Below, in pieces: positions 1-5,972 of a stretch of DNA of 7,177 bases; positions within the stretch are counted from its first letter, which is position 1; every line of letters starts with the position of its first letter. Below the pieces are notes generated by a model, which was given only the letters and a program-made list of their open reading frames with translations, made no database searches and had not been told where the DNA came from. Source of the DNA: Chitinophaga pinensis (GTDB taxonomy: Bacteria; Bacteroidota; Bacteroidia; AKYH767-A; OLB10); assembly GCA_945872015.1 (NCBI GenBank), contig CAMBYJ010000086.1, positions 1 to 7,177 of the forward strand, in the 5' to 3' direction. The translations under genes and the position numbers were made by a program.

Positions 1-81
1 CAAGTTGGTGTCTGCTGTCTGACAAAAAGTTGTTGTAGACATGAGCAGGGTAGTGGCCAAAAGAAGTACTTTTTTCTTCAT
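1..81 (-). CDS. N-terminus of an exported protein (partial, signal peptide only)
   Basis: Only the first 27 codons are visible; the gene continues beyond the left edge. The peptide begins MKKKVLLLATTLLMSTTTFC: three lysines, a leucine-rich hydrophobic core, then a polar stretch (Q-T-A-D-T-N-L). This is a Sec signal peptide. The residue before Cys20 is Phe, so it does not fit a lipobox, and cleavage by signal peptidase I is more likely than lipidation. The ATG at 81 is the only good start: the charged N-terminus directly follows it and the frame stays open to the edge. Upstream on the minus strand there are only imperfect matches to the Bacteroidota -7 element (TAGTTTTC, TAGATTTA), so I do not call a promoter. 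The mature protein's function cannot be judged. It is tandem with the ferredoxin gene but separated from it by that gene's terminator. Confidence 0.7.
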   Translation of the reverse strand, partial: MKKKVLLLATTLLMSTTTFCQTADTNL

Positions 82-160
82 GATTTGATGATTGTAAATC
101 TACTTTGAAAACTACGTTCCTTTAAGTTTTATTGTAAATTTTCTTGAACAGGTAATTGTA

Positions 161-191
161 AAAAAAAACGGCCACTGAAAGCGACCGTTTT
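161..191 (-). terminator. Rho-independent terminator of the ferredoxin gene
   Basis: Read on the minus strand, the arm AAAACGGTCGC (191-181) pairs with GTGGCCGTTTT (175-165) around the loop TTTCA, giving 11 bp with two G-U pairs. The uridine tract runs on through 161. It begins about 20 bp after the ferredoxin stop codon and isolates that gene from the exported-protein gene at the left edge. Confidence 0.85.
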
Positions 192-210
192 AATTATACA
201 TTGAGCATGA

Positions 211-558
211 TTAAGCATGCATCTTTTCTTTCTTTGTCATTAATGCATCTTGAGATTCACGGAAATCAGGATCATCAACACAGCAATCTACAGGACAAAC
301 AGATGCACATTGTGGTTCATCGTGGAATCCAACGCACTCCGTACATTTATCAGTAACGATATAATATGTATCCATCATCTTAGGTTCCTGTGGAGAGTTT
401 GCCTCGATTTCGTTTCCGTCCATTTTGGCGAACATACCTTTGATAGATGTGCCATCAGAAAATCTCCATTCTGCACCACCTTCGTAGATTGCATTATTTG
501 GACATTCCGGTTCGCAAGCTCCGCAGTTGATACATTCGTCAGTTATTTTAATTGCCAT
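211..558 (-). CDS. 2[4Fe-4S] ferredoxin, Alvin-like, with an inter-cluster insertion
   Basis: A 115-residue soluble electron carrier. The first cluster motif is C9-x2-C12-x2-C15-x3-C19-P (CINCGACEPECP). The second is C72-x2-C75-x8-C84-x3-C88-P, and the eight-residue gap between its second and third Cys is the hallmark of Allochromatium-type (Alvin) ferredoxins such as YfhL. Two further cysteines, C92 and C93, follow the second motif. About 50 residues (20-71, including GGAEWRF and a DxYYIV strand) separate the clusters, far more than in the short bacterial ferredoxins. I start at the ATG at 558 (MAIKITDECI) because ferredoxins begin a few residues before the first Cys. An in-frame start 45 bp upstream would place the promoter-like element at 601-608 next to its start codon. 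The redox partner is unknown. It is divergent from the acyl-CoA reductase, so the two may share control, though no functional link is shown. The family call is firm; the partner is not. Confidence 0.92.
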   Translation of the reverse strand: MAIKITDECINCGACEPECPNNAIYEGGAEWRFSDGTSIKGMFAKMDGNEIEANSPQEPKMMDTYYIVTDKCTECVGFHDEPQCASVCPVDCCVDDPDFRESQDALMTKKEKMHA

Positions 559-577
559 AGTGTAATAGTTTAAATCG

Positions 578-585
578 TAATTTTG
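578..585 (+). promoter_or_regulatory. Candidate -7 promoter element for the acyl-CoA reductase gene
   Basis: TAATTTTG matches the Bacteroidota -7 consensus TAnnTTTG exactly and would start transcription near 591, about 60 nt before the ATG. The nearest TTG upstream (552-554) is 23 bp away, longer than the preferred 19-21 bp, so the -33 box is weak. The element lies within the presumed ferredoxin leader. Confidence 0.4.
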
Positions 586-600
586 ACTTTTAATTCGTGG

Positions 601-608
601 CAAAAGTA
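601..608 (-). promoter_or_regulatory. Candidate -7 promoter element for the ferredoxin gene
   Basis: On the minus strand the bases read TACTTTTG followed by C, an exact TAnnTTTG match. Transcription would begin near 595, giving a leader of about 37 nt. Only a TGG sits at the expected -33 spacing (19 bp), so the upstream box is poor. The match also supports starting the ferredoxin at 558 rather than 603. Confidence 0.5.
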
Positions 609-651
609 CATAATAATCTAACGATTTCCATTCACCTTATTCAAAAAAATA

Positions 652-1677
652 ATGACAGTTCAACAAAGGATTTTAGCCTTGTCAAAGTGGGGGAGCGCCC
701 TACAAGTATTGATTGACGATTTACCAGATAATCACGAAAATCCACTTTTTAAATCGATAGTGCAGGCGAAAAATAAGAATGCTTGGTTTGCAAAAAGTAA
801 CTCAATAAAGGCTTTAAAAGAAATTTGTAATTTATTAGAATCAAGTTCTTTAAGTAAATTATTAAAAGTATACATTGAGCTTGAAAAGGAGCCAAATGAA
901 ACTAAAGTTATTGGTGTTGTTATGGCTGGAAACATTCCTTTGGTGGGTTTCCACGACCTACTTTGCGTGTTGGTTTCTGGTCATAAAGCGAAGGTGCGCT
1001 TGTCTTCGGATGACTCAGTTTTGATACCAGCGATTACAGAAATTCTGTTCGAAATGTATCCTGAATTCAGAAATCAGGTTGAATATGTGAACCAATTGTC
1101 GGGAATGGATGCTGTCATTGCTACCGGAAGTAACAACACTGCGCGCTACTTCGATTACTATTTTGGGAAATACCCATCCTTAATTCGAAAGAACAGAAAC
1201 TCGGTGGCTGTTCTTGGCGGACATGAATCGGATGAGGACTTAAAGAAATTAGGCCATGACATTTTTGATTACTTCGGATTAGGTTGTCGTAATGTTTCAA
1301 AACTCTATGTTCCCGAAGGTTATTCATTTAATCAGTTCTTTGGTGCGTTGGAGGTGTTTTCTACAATGATGGAGCATAATAAATACATGAATAATTACGA
1401 CTATCATCGAGCCCTATTTCTGTTGGATGGCATTCCTTTTCTGACCAATAACTTTTTAATCGTACGTGAAAATGAGGCTTACGCAACTCCAGTATCTGTA
1501 GTTCATTATGAGTATTACACTAACTTAAATGACCTTGAATTGAAATTAGCATCCGATAGTGAGCTTATTCAATGTCGGATTGGTGTTAACGGATTGCCTT
1601 TCGGATCGTCGCAGCAACCAGATATTTTAGATTATGCTGATGGGGTAGATACGATGCAGTGGCTTTTAACGTTGTAA
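652..1677 (+). CDS. Acyl-CoA reductase, LuxC family (compact form)
   Basis: A 341-residue cytoplasmic enzyme of the LuxC family, related to aldehyde dehydrogenases. LuxC enzymes reduce an activated fatty acyl group to the aldehyde with NADPH through an acyl-cysteine intermediate. Visible marks are the segment VMAGNIPLVGFHD (about 90-102), a cofactor-binding-like ATGSNNTARYFDYYF (about 157-171), and GLGCRNVSKLYVPEG (about 209-223), whose Cys212 is the probable nucleophile. The protein is much shorter than the roughly 480-residue LuxC of luminous Vibrio and Photobacterium. No luxD, luxE or luciferase genes are nearby, so bioluminescence is not implied. A role in making fatty aldehydes or alcohols for lipids is inference. 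The ATG at 652 follows an A-rich leader (TCAAAAAAATA) without a Shine-Dalgarno sequence, usual for the phylum. A lipoprotein gene follows after 53 bp with no terminator between, so partial read-through is possible. Confidence 0.88.
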   Translation: MTVQQRILALSKWGSALQVLIDDLPDNHENPLFKSIVQAKNKNAWFAKSNSIKALKEICNLLESSSLSKLLKVYIELEKEPNETKVIGVVMAGNIPLVGFHDLLCVLVSGHKAKVRLSSDDSVLIPAITEILFEMYPEFRNQVEYVNQLSGMDAVIATGSNNTARYFDYYFGKYPSLIRKNRNSVAVLGGHESDEDLKKLGHDIFDYFGLGCRNVSKLYVPEGYSFNQFFGALEVFSTMMEHNKYMNNYDYHRALFLLDGIPFLTNNFLIVRENEAYATPVSVVHYEYYTNLNDLELKLASDSELIQCRIGVNGLPFGSSQQPDILDYADGVDTMQWLLTL

Positions 1678-1689
1678 GTGAATTAAATT

Positions 1690-1697
1690 TAAATTTG
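1690..1697 (+). promoter_or_regulatory. Candidate -7 promoter element for the beta-helix lipoprotein gene
   Basis: TAAATTTG fits TAnnTTTG and lies 34 bp before the ATG at 1731, predicting a leader of about 27 nt. There is no TTTG at 19-21 bp upstream (a TTG at 1672-1674 is only 15 bp away, a TTTT at 1664-1667 is 22 bp away). The region is very AT-rich, so a chance match is possible. Confidence 0.33.
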
Positions 1698-1730
1698 TGA
1701 TTGCGAATAATCATATCGCCTCTTTATAAG

Positions 1731-3221
1731 ATGAAAATATACGGGAAATACTTAGTGCTGATTACCTTGCTGACATGGTCGTTGTTTACTACCTCTTGTC
1801 GTAAGGATGAGTTCTTGACATCAGGTGATGTGCAGCTTCGATTTTCTACAGACACGCTTTTATATGATACCGTTTTTGCCACTATCGGATCGGTGACTAA
1901 AAACCTTCGTATTTACAACGACTACGATCAGCCTATCAATATTTCTAATATACGATTGGCGGGTGGGAATTCCTCTTATTTCCGAATGAATGTAAATGGA
2001 CTTCCAGGTAGAAGTTTCGATAATATCGAATTACGAGCTGGGGATAGTCTTTGGATTTTTGTTGAGGTAACCGTTGATCCTAATCAGCAGTTATTGCCAT
2101 ACATTGTTCAAGATTCTATACTTTTTGAAACTAATGGTCGTGCGCAAGATGTCGATTTAGTTGCATGGGGGCAAAATGCTCATTTCATTGTGGCTGATCA
2201 GATATTAAATATCAAGGATAATAACGGTAAAACAATTGGACAGATTAATTACGCTGTCATAGATACAATTGATAATAATACAACCACCTGGGATAATCAA
2301 CTGCCTTATGTAGTGTATGGTGGTTTTGCTGTGGTAGATTCTTCAACCACTCTTCAAATCAGCGAGGGAACTCAAATCCATTTCAGCAATAACGCCGGAC
2401 TATGGGTTTACAAAGGAGGGAAGCTGCTCGTTAATGGATCAAAGGATAACCCTGTGGTATTTCAAGGACTTCGAAGAGAGCAGGCTTATAAAGAGCAGTC
2501 AGGGCAATGGGATAGGATATGGATAAATGATGGAGCAGTGAATGAAATAAATTATGCTGTTATTAAAAACGGTTTTATCGGATTGCAAACCGAAACATTA
2601 TTTGATCCTGTTATGCCTAATAGAACCTTGAATGTGACAAATACGGTTATTAAAAACATGTCGGGATTAGGTATTTTAGCTCGTAGCTGGACCATCAATG
2701 CTACTAATTCTTTAATTGTAAATTGTGGTCAGTATAATGCAGCTTTAACAATGGGAGGTAGCTATGATTTTACCCATTGTACATTAGCTAATTTCTGGAA
2801 TGGTGGTCAACGAAGTACTCCTAACTTGTACATCAATAATTACACACAAAATGCAACTTCCATTATTCCAATAGACCTCACAAAGGCAGACTTCAAAAAC
2901 TCAATTATCTATGGCGATAACGATAATGAAATAGAGTTAGATATGAAAACGGGGGGGCAGGCTAATTATCAGTTTTCTAATTGCCTAGTTAAAGTTGACA
3001 ATGATACTCCTGTAACCGATCCGTTGCACTTTACCTCAATTGATAAAAACATAACCCCAAACTTTGTCAATGTTTATGATGGTGATTATCATTTGAATGT
3101 TAGCTCTGTTTGTATTGATAAAGGAAATGCTTCGTTTGCTGTAGGTATTCCACTCGATTTAGACGGAAATCAGAGGGTACAAGGTACTGCACCCGATTTA
3201 GGTGTCTATGAAAAACAGTAA
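1731..3221 (+). CDS. Lipoprotein with Ig-like (ASH-type) and right-handed parallel beta-helix domains
   Basis: A 496-residue envelope protein. Residues 1-22 form a signal peptide ending in TTS before Cys23. The lipobox is loose, with Thr rather than Leu/Val/Ile at -3. The residues right after the cysteine, R-K-D-E, resemble the K-(D/E)2 surface-export signal of Bacteroidota lipoproteins. Residues about 32-150 look like an Ig-like/ASH domain (FSTDTLLYDTVFATIGS, then LWIFVEVTVDP). Residues about 190-440 are short repeated strands typical of a beta-helix (INYAVIKNGFIGLQTE, NTVIKNMSGLGILA, TNSLIVNC). The C-terminal segment, about 451-494, has DYHL..SSVCIDKG, DLDGNQR and PDLGVYE, the pattern of the choice-of-anchor Q type ending of such proteins. 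I place the start at the ATG at 1731 because the signal peptide begins there; a TTG 30 bp upstream would add a tail to it. The ligand is unknown; carbohydrate or adhesion roles are guesses. A run of seven G lies at 2951-2957. Confidence 0.85.
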   Translation: MKIYGKYLVLITLLTWSLFTTSCRKDEFLTSGDVQLRFSTDTLLYDTVFATIGSVTKNLRIYNDYDQPINISNIRLAGGNSSYFRMNVNGLPGRSFDNIELRAGDSLWIFVEVTVDPNQQLLPYIVQDSILFETNGRAQDVDLVAWGQNAHFIVADQILNIKDNNGKTIGQINYAVIDTIDNNTTTWDNQLPYVVYGGFAVVDSSTTLQISEGTQIHFSNNAGLWVYKGGKLLVNGSKDNPVVFQGLRREQAYKEQSGQWDRIWINDGAVNEINYAVIKNGFIGLQTETLFDPVMPNRTLNVTNTVIKNMSGLGILARSWTINATNSLIVNCGQYNAALTMGGSYDFTHCTLANFWNGGQRSTPNLYINNYTQNATSIIPIDLTKADFKNSIIYGDNDNEIELDMKTGGQANYQFSNCLVKVDNDTPVTDPLHFTSIDKNITPNFVNVYDGDYHLNVSSVCIDKGNASFAVGIPLDLDGNQRVQGTAPDLGVYEKQ

Positions 3222-3275
3222 TCGAATTCTCAAGTAATTGAAAAACAAAGTTTTTGAGGCCAAGCCAAGCTTCTG

Positions 3276-3295
3276 AATATTTTGCAATATTTTTT
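3276..3295 (+). terminator. Weak candidate terminator after the beta-helix lipoprotein
   Basis: AATATT (3276-3281) and AATATT (3286-3291) pair around TTGC and are followed by further T residues. The stem is only 6 bp of A-T pairs, so it would be marginal. It lies 55 bp after the stop codon and just before the L31 promoter, the expected place for a terminator. Confidence 0.25.
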
Positions 3296-3305
3296 AAATC
3301 AACCT

Positions 3306-3336
3306 TTTGTTCATTTCAGTTTTATAATTATCTTTG
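3306..3336 (+). promoter_or_regulatory. Housekeeping (sigma-ABfr type) promoter of the L31 gene
   Basis: TTTG at 3306-3309, a 19 bp spacer, and TATCTTTG at 3329-3336 match the Bacteroidota promoter (TTTG, N19, TAnnTTTG) at every consensus base. Transcription would start near 3342, leaving a leader of only about 18 nt before the ATG at 3361. This is the clearest promoter in the window. Confidence 0.8.
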
Positions 3337-3360
3337 CATCCCACTTTGAAGAATAAGATT

Positions 3361-3627
3361 ATGAAAAAAGATATTCATCCATCAAGCTACCGTCCTGTTG
3401 TATTCAAGGACATTTCATGTGATTACGCTTTCATCAGCAAATCATGCATCGAAACAAAAGATACTATCACAATGGAAGATGGTGTAGAATACCCTCTAAT
3501 TAAATTAGAGATTTCTCATATGTCGCATCCTTACTATACTGGTAAGATGAAGTTAATCGATACTGCTGGTCGCGTAGATAAATACCGTAGCCGTTTCGAG
3601 AAGGCAAAGAAAAATGCTGGTAAATAA
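3361..3627 (+). CDS. rpmE2: 50S ribosomal protein L31, type B
   Basis: An 88-residue large-subunit ribosomal protein. MKKDIHPSSYRPVVFKDIS, the LIKLEISHMSHPYYTGK segment and the ending DTAGRVDKYRSRFEK are characteristic of type B L31. It lacks the CxxC zinc ribbon of type A L31: only Cys20 and Cys29 are present and their spacing is wrong for zinc. In many bacteria the zinc-free form replaces the zinc form when zinc is scarce; whether this genome has a second copy cannot be seen here. The ATG at 3361 matches the family N-terminus. An upstream in-frame TTG at 3334 lies inside the -7 promoter box and can be dismissed. The gene stands alone, with a strong promoter before it and a terminator after it. 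No Zur-like operator is evident. Confidence 0.96.
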   Translation: MKKDIHPSSYRPVVFKDISCDYAFISKSCIETKDTITMEDGVEYPLIKLEISHMSHPYYTGKMKLIDTAGRVDKYRSRFEKAKKNAGK

Positions 3628-3653
3628 TTAGGACTCGTTCCAATTAAGATAAA

Positions 3654-3686
3654 GAAAGCCTCCAATTTGGGGGCTTTCGTTTTTTA
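3654..3686 (+). terminator. Rho-independent terminator of the L31 gene
   Basis: GAAAGCCTCC (3654-3663) pairs with GGGGGCTTTC (3669-3678) around AATTT, a 10 bp stem with one G-U pair, followed by G and a T-rich run. It is 26 bp after the L31 stop codon. Confidence 0.92.
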
Positions 3687-3726
3687 TTAACAAATGACCC
3701 TTATTGACATTATTTATGAGCTTGCC

Positions 3727-3760
3727 TTGTTTTATTTTAAAAAAACTTTACTTTCCTTTG
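3727..3760 (+). promoter_or_regulatory. Possible promoter region of recA
   Basis: TTG at 3727-3729 is followed after 19 bp by TACTTTCC (3749-3756), which keeps TA and TT of the -7 consensus but loses the final TG. The overlapping TTCCTTTG (3753-3760) keeps TTTG but loses the A. Either could serve, with a start near 3762-3767 and a leader of about 45 nt. I see no palindromic LexA/SOS box between 3687 and 3808; the rest of that stretch is AT-rich without further structure. Confidence 0.3.
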
Positions 3761-3808
3761 TCTCATTGTAATTTTAAAAATTTATTAAACTTTAAAAACA
3801 TTTAGAAT

Positions 3809-4816
3809 ATGGCAAATGAAGCATCAGAGGCAAAAGAGAAGTTAAAGGTATTACAGCTTGCAATTGATAAGATTGAAAAAGCATACGGAAAGGGTACTAT
3901 TATGCGTATGGGTGATGATGCAGTAGAGGCAATTGAAGCTATTCCTACTGGATCAATCGCTTTAGACGCAGCATTAGGAATAGGAGGATATCCAAAAGGT
4001 CGTGTAATTGAAATCTACGGACCAGAATCATCAGGTAAAACAACATTGGCAATTCATGCTATTGCAAACGTGCAAAAGGCAGGCGGCATTGCTGCATTCA
4101 TCGATGCTGAACATGCATTCGATCGTTTTTATGCGCAAAAGTTAGGTGTAGACATTGAGAATTTATTAATCTCTCAACCAGATAATGGTGAACAGGCACT
4201 AGAGATTACTGAGAACTTAATCCGTTCGGGAGCTATTGATATTATTGTCATCGACTCAGTAGCTGCATTAACTCCTAAGAGTGAAATCGAAGGTGAAATG
4301 GGCGAAAGCAAAATGGGCTTACAAGCTCGTTTGATGTCGCAGGCATTAAGAAAGTTAACAGGTACAATTAGCCGCACAGGTTGCTGCTGCATTTTTATCA
4401 ATCAGTTAAGAGAGAAAATCGGAGTAATGTTTGGAAATCCGGAAACAACAACTGGTGGTAACGCATTGAAGTTTTATGCTTCTGTACGTTTAGATATCCG
4501 TCGTATTGGTCAGATTAAAGATGGAGATCAGGTTTCTGGTAACAGAACGAAAGTGAAGATTGTGAAAAACAAGGTTGCGCCTCCTTTCCGTTTAGCTGAG
4601 TTCGACATCATGTATGGTGAAGGAATTTCTAAAATGGGAGAAATAGTTGACATGGGTGTTGAAATGAACATCATTAAAAAAGCAGGTTCATGGTTTAGCT
4701 ATGGAGATACTAAATTAGGCCAGGGACGTGATGCGGTTAAACAATTATTACATGACAATCCTGAGTTATGCGATGAAATCGAAAACAAAATTCGTGAGGC
4801 ATTAGCTGGGAATTAA
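3809..4816 (+). CDS. recA: Recombinase RecA
   Basis: A 335-residue DNA-dependent ATPase that forms filaments on single-stranded DNA and drives homologous pairing and strand exchange. The P-loop GPESSGKTT is at 71-79, the catalytic glutamate is E101 in DAEHAFD, and Walker B is IDIIVIDS at 143-150. DNA-binding loop L1 is near EGEMGESKMG (161-170), and L2 lies in MFGNPETTTGGNALK (207-221). The C-terminal domain is complete to about 330, but the protein ends ALAGN without the acidic tail of E. coli RecA, which explains its shorter length (335 against 353). There is no intein. Three consecutive cysteines (192-194) sit just before the FINQLREKIG strand. The ATG at 3809 begins the usual MANE... N-terminus in an A-rich leader without Shine-Dalgarno. 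The gene appears monocistronic, with terminators on both sides. No SOS operator is visible, which suits a phylum where LexA control is often absent. Confidence 0.98.
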   Translation: MANEASEAKEKLKVLQLAIDKIEKAYGKGTIMRMGDDAVEAIEAIPTGSIALDAALGIGGYPKGRVIEIYGPESSGKTTLAIHAIANVQKAGGIAAFIDAEHAFDRFYAQKLGVDIENLLISQPDNGEQALEITENLIRSGAIDIIVIDSVAALTPKSEIEGEMGESKMGLQARLMSQALRKLTGTISRTGCCCIFINQLREKIGVMFGNPETTTGGNALKFYASVRLDIRRIGQIKDGDQVSGNRTKVKIVKNKVAPPFRLAEFDIMYGEGISKMGEIVDMGVEMNIIKKAGSWFSYGDTKLGQGRDAVKQLLHDNPELCDEIENKIREALAGN

Positions 4817-4833
4817 AATAATTTAATTGGTTG

Positions 4834-4867
4834 AAAAGGGTAGGGCGAAGGTTTTACCCTTTTTTTA
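4834..4867 (+). terminator. Rho-independent terminator of recA
   Basis: AAAAGGGTA (4834-4842) pairs with TACCCTTTT, and the stem can be extended by GGGC against GTTT with G-U pairs around a GAAG loop. A run of T follows to 4866. It is 17 bp after the recA stop codon. Confidence 0.9.
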
Positions 4868-4890
4868 TGTTCTTAATTGTCGATTTCACT

Positions 4891-4898
4891 TAGATTTG
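4891..4898 (+). promoter_or_regulatory. Candidate -7 promoter element of the TPR lipoprotein gene
   Basis: TAGATTTG is an exact TAnnTTTG match placed between the recA terminator and the ATG at 4914. Transcription would begin near 4904, leaving only about 10 nt of leader. No TTTG or TTG is found 19-21 bp upstream, so the -33 contact is weak or absent. Confidence 0.48.
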
Positions 4899-4913
4899 TA
4901 AATCAGAAAAATT

Positions 4914-5972
4914 ATGTCACTAAAACATCCAAAATACCTGTCACAATTAGTAGTAATCGCATTGGTGATTTTTATTTCCGCTTGTGGAGGACCTTCTAAA
5001 AAGGGATCACCCAAGGCAAATATAGTAAAGGACACAACCGCATTAGGTAAATTAATTGCCGAAGTAAGTTTGAAAATAGGGGAGAATCCGAAAAATGCTG
5101 ATTTGTATAATCAACGAGCTAAATTGCACTTGCAACGTAAAGATGTTGGAAATGCATTAATCGATATGGACAAAGCATTATCAATCGATACTACCAAGGC
5201 CGATTATTTCCTTACGCTTGCTGATGCTCACTTTGCAGCTAGTAAAGTATCAAAGTCGAAATCAGCTCTAGAAAAGTGTTTGTCGTTAGACCCTAACAAT
5301 AAAGATGCACATCAAAAACTAGCAGAGCTTTATTTTTATGCCACCCAATACAAAGAGGCATTGGCACAAATTGATGAGGTTATTAAAATAGATATTAATA
5401 GTTCTCCAGCTTATTTTTTCAGAGGTATGTGTTATCGCGATATGGGAGATACAGCCAAAGCAATTTCCAGTTTTCAAACTGCCACAGAACAGAACCCGAA
5501 AGATTTTAATTCTTATTTGCAAATAGCAATGATGTATCATGCAAAAAAGAACAAGCTGGCTATTCAATATTACGATGCTGCCTTAAGAGCAAACCCGAAA
5601 GTAGCAGATATCTATTACGATAGAGGGTTGTTCTACCAGGATAATATGCAGGATTTTGATAAAGCTATTCAGGATTATACCAGCTGTCTTGAGATTAATG
5701 CTAAAGATTTGAGAGCACATTTCGCCTTAGGTTTTGTCCATTACGAATACCTGAAAATTTATGATGTTGCCATCAAGCATTACACGGATGCTTTAAATAT
5801 TGATCCGAATTATGCGGAAGCATCTTTTAATAGAGGACTTTGTTATGAATCGCTAGGGAATGTAGCTGCAGCAGCCACAGATTACAATCAGGCGCTTACA
5901 GTTCGTAAAGATTATAAGGCTGCAAAAGAAGGCTTGCAACGAGTTAGTGGAGGAGTAAAGGTTACTCAATAG
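4914..5972 (+). CDS. TPR-repeat lipoprotein
   Basis: A 352-residue lipoprotein made almost wholly of tetratricopeptide repeats. Residues 1-23 are a signal peptide with a hydrophobic core (LVVIALVIF) and a canonical lipobox I-S-A-C, so Cys24 is the lipidated residue. The next residues, GGPSKKG, lack the acidic surface-export signal, so a periplasm-facing location is more likely, by inference. From about residue 62 to 333 there are roughly eight 34-residue units with the TPR pattern of small and aromatic residues and Asp-Pro/Asn-Pro turns (for example KCLSLDPNNKDAHQKLAELY at 121-140 and DALNIDPNYAEASFNRGLCY at 292-311). TPR arrays are protein-binding scaffolds; the partner is unknown. The start at 4914 is set by the signal peptide and the promoter element just before it. 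Its 3' end overlaps the convergent S4-domain gene by 11 bp, and no terminator follows directly; the first one downstream is the hairpin at 6200-6227. Confidence 0.88.
   Translation: MSLKHPKYLSQLVVIALVIFISACGGPSKKGSPKANIVKDTTALGKLIAEVSLKIGENPKNADLYNQRAKLHLQRKDVGNALIDMDKALSIDTTKADYFLTLADAHFAASKVSKSKSALEKCLSLDPNNKDAHQKLAELYFYATQYKEALAQIDEVIKIDINSSPAYFFRGMCYRDMGDTAKAISSFQTATEQNPKDFNSYLQIAMMYHAKKNKLAIQYYDAALRANPKVADIYYDRGLFYQDNMQDFDKAIQDYTSCLEINAKDLRAHFALGFVHYEYLKIYDVAIKHYTDALNIDPNYAEASFNRGLCYESLGNVAAAATDYNQALTVRKDYKAAKEGLQRVSGGVKVTQ

Noticed and set aside
250..573. Open frame of about 107 codons on the plus strand across the ferredoxin gene
   Set aside because: It is the antisense of a clear ferredoxin with two intact cluster motifs; its translation shows no domain pattern. 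Similar antisense frames within the acyl-CoA reductase, recA, the TPR gene and rplT are rejected for the same reason.
559..603. Upstream ferredoxin start at 603 (adding 15 residues)
   Set aside because: The extra residues resemble no ferredoxin N-terminus and the start would lie against the -7 promoter element at 601-608; MAIKITDECI at 558 fits the family.
652..1677. Evidence for a bioluminescence (lux) operon
   Set aside because: Only the LuxC-like reductase is present; no luciferase, LuxD or LuxE genes lie nearby, and such reductases occur in non-luminous bacteria.
3235..3260. Inverted repeat around AAAAAC-AAA-GTTTTT as a terminator of the beta-helix gene
   Set aside because: The stem is short and A-T only, and no T-tract follows; extending it needs a large bulge.
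3727..3808. SOS/LexA operator before recA
   Set aside because: The region is AT-rich but has no spaced palindrome that could act as an operator.
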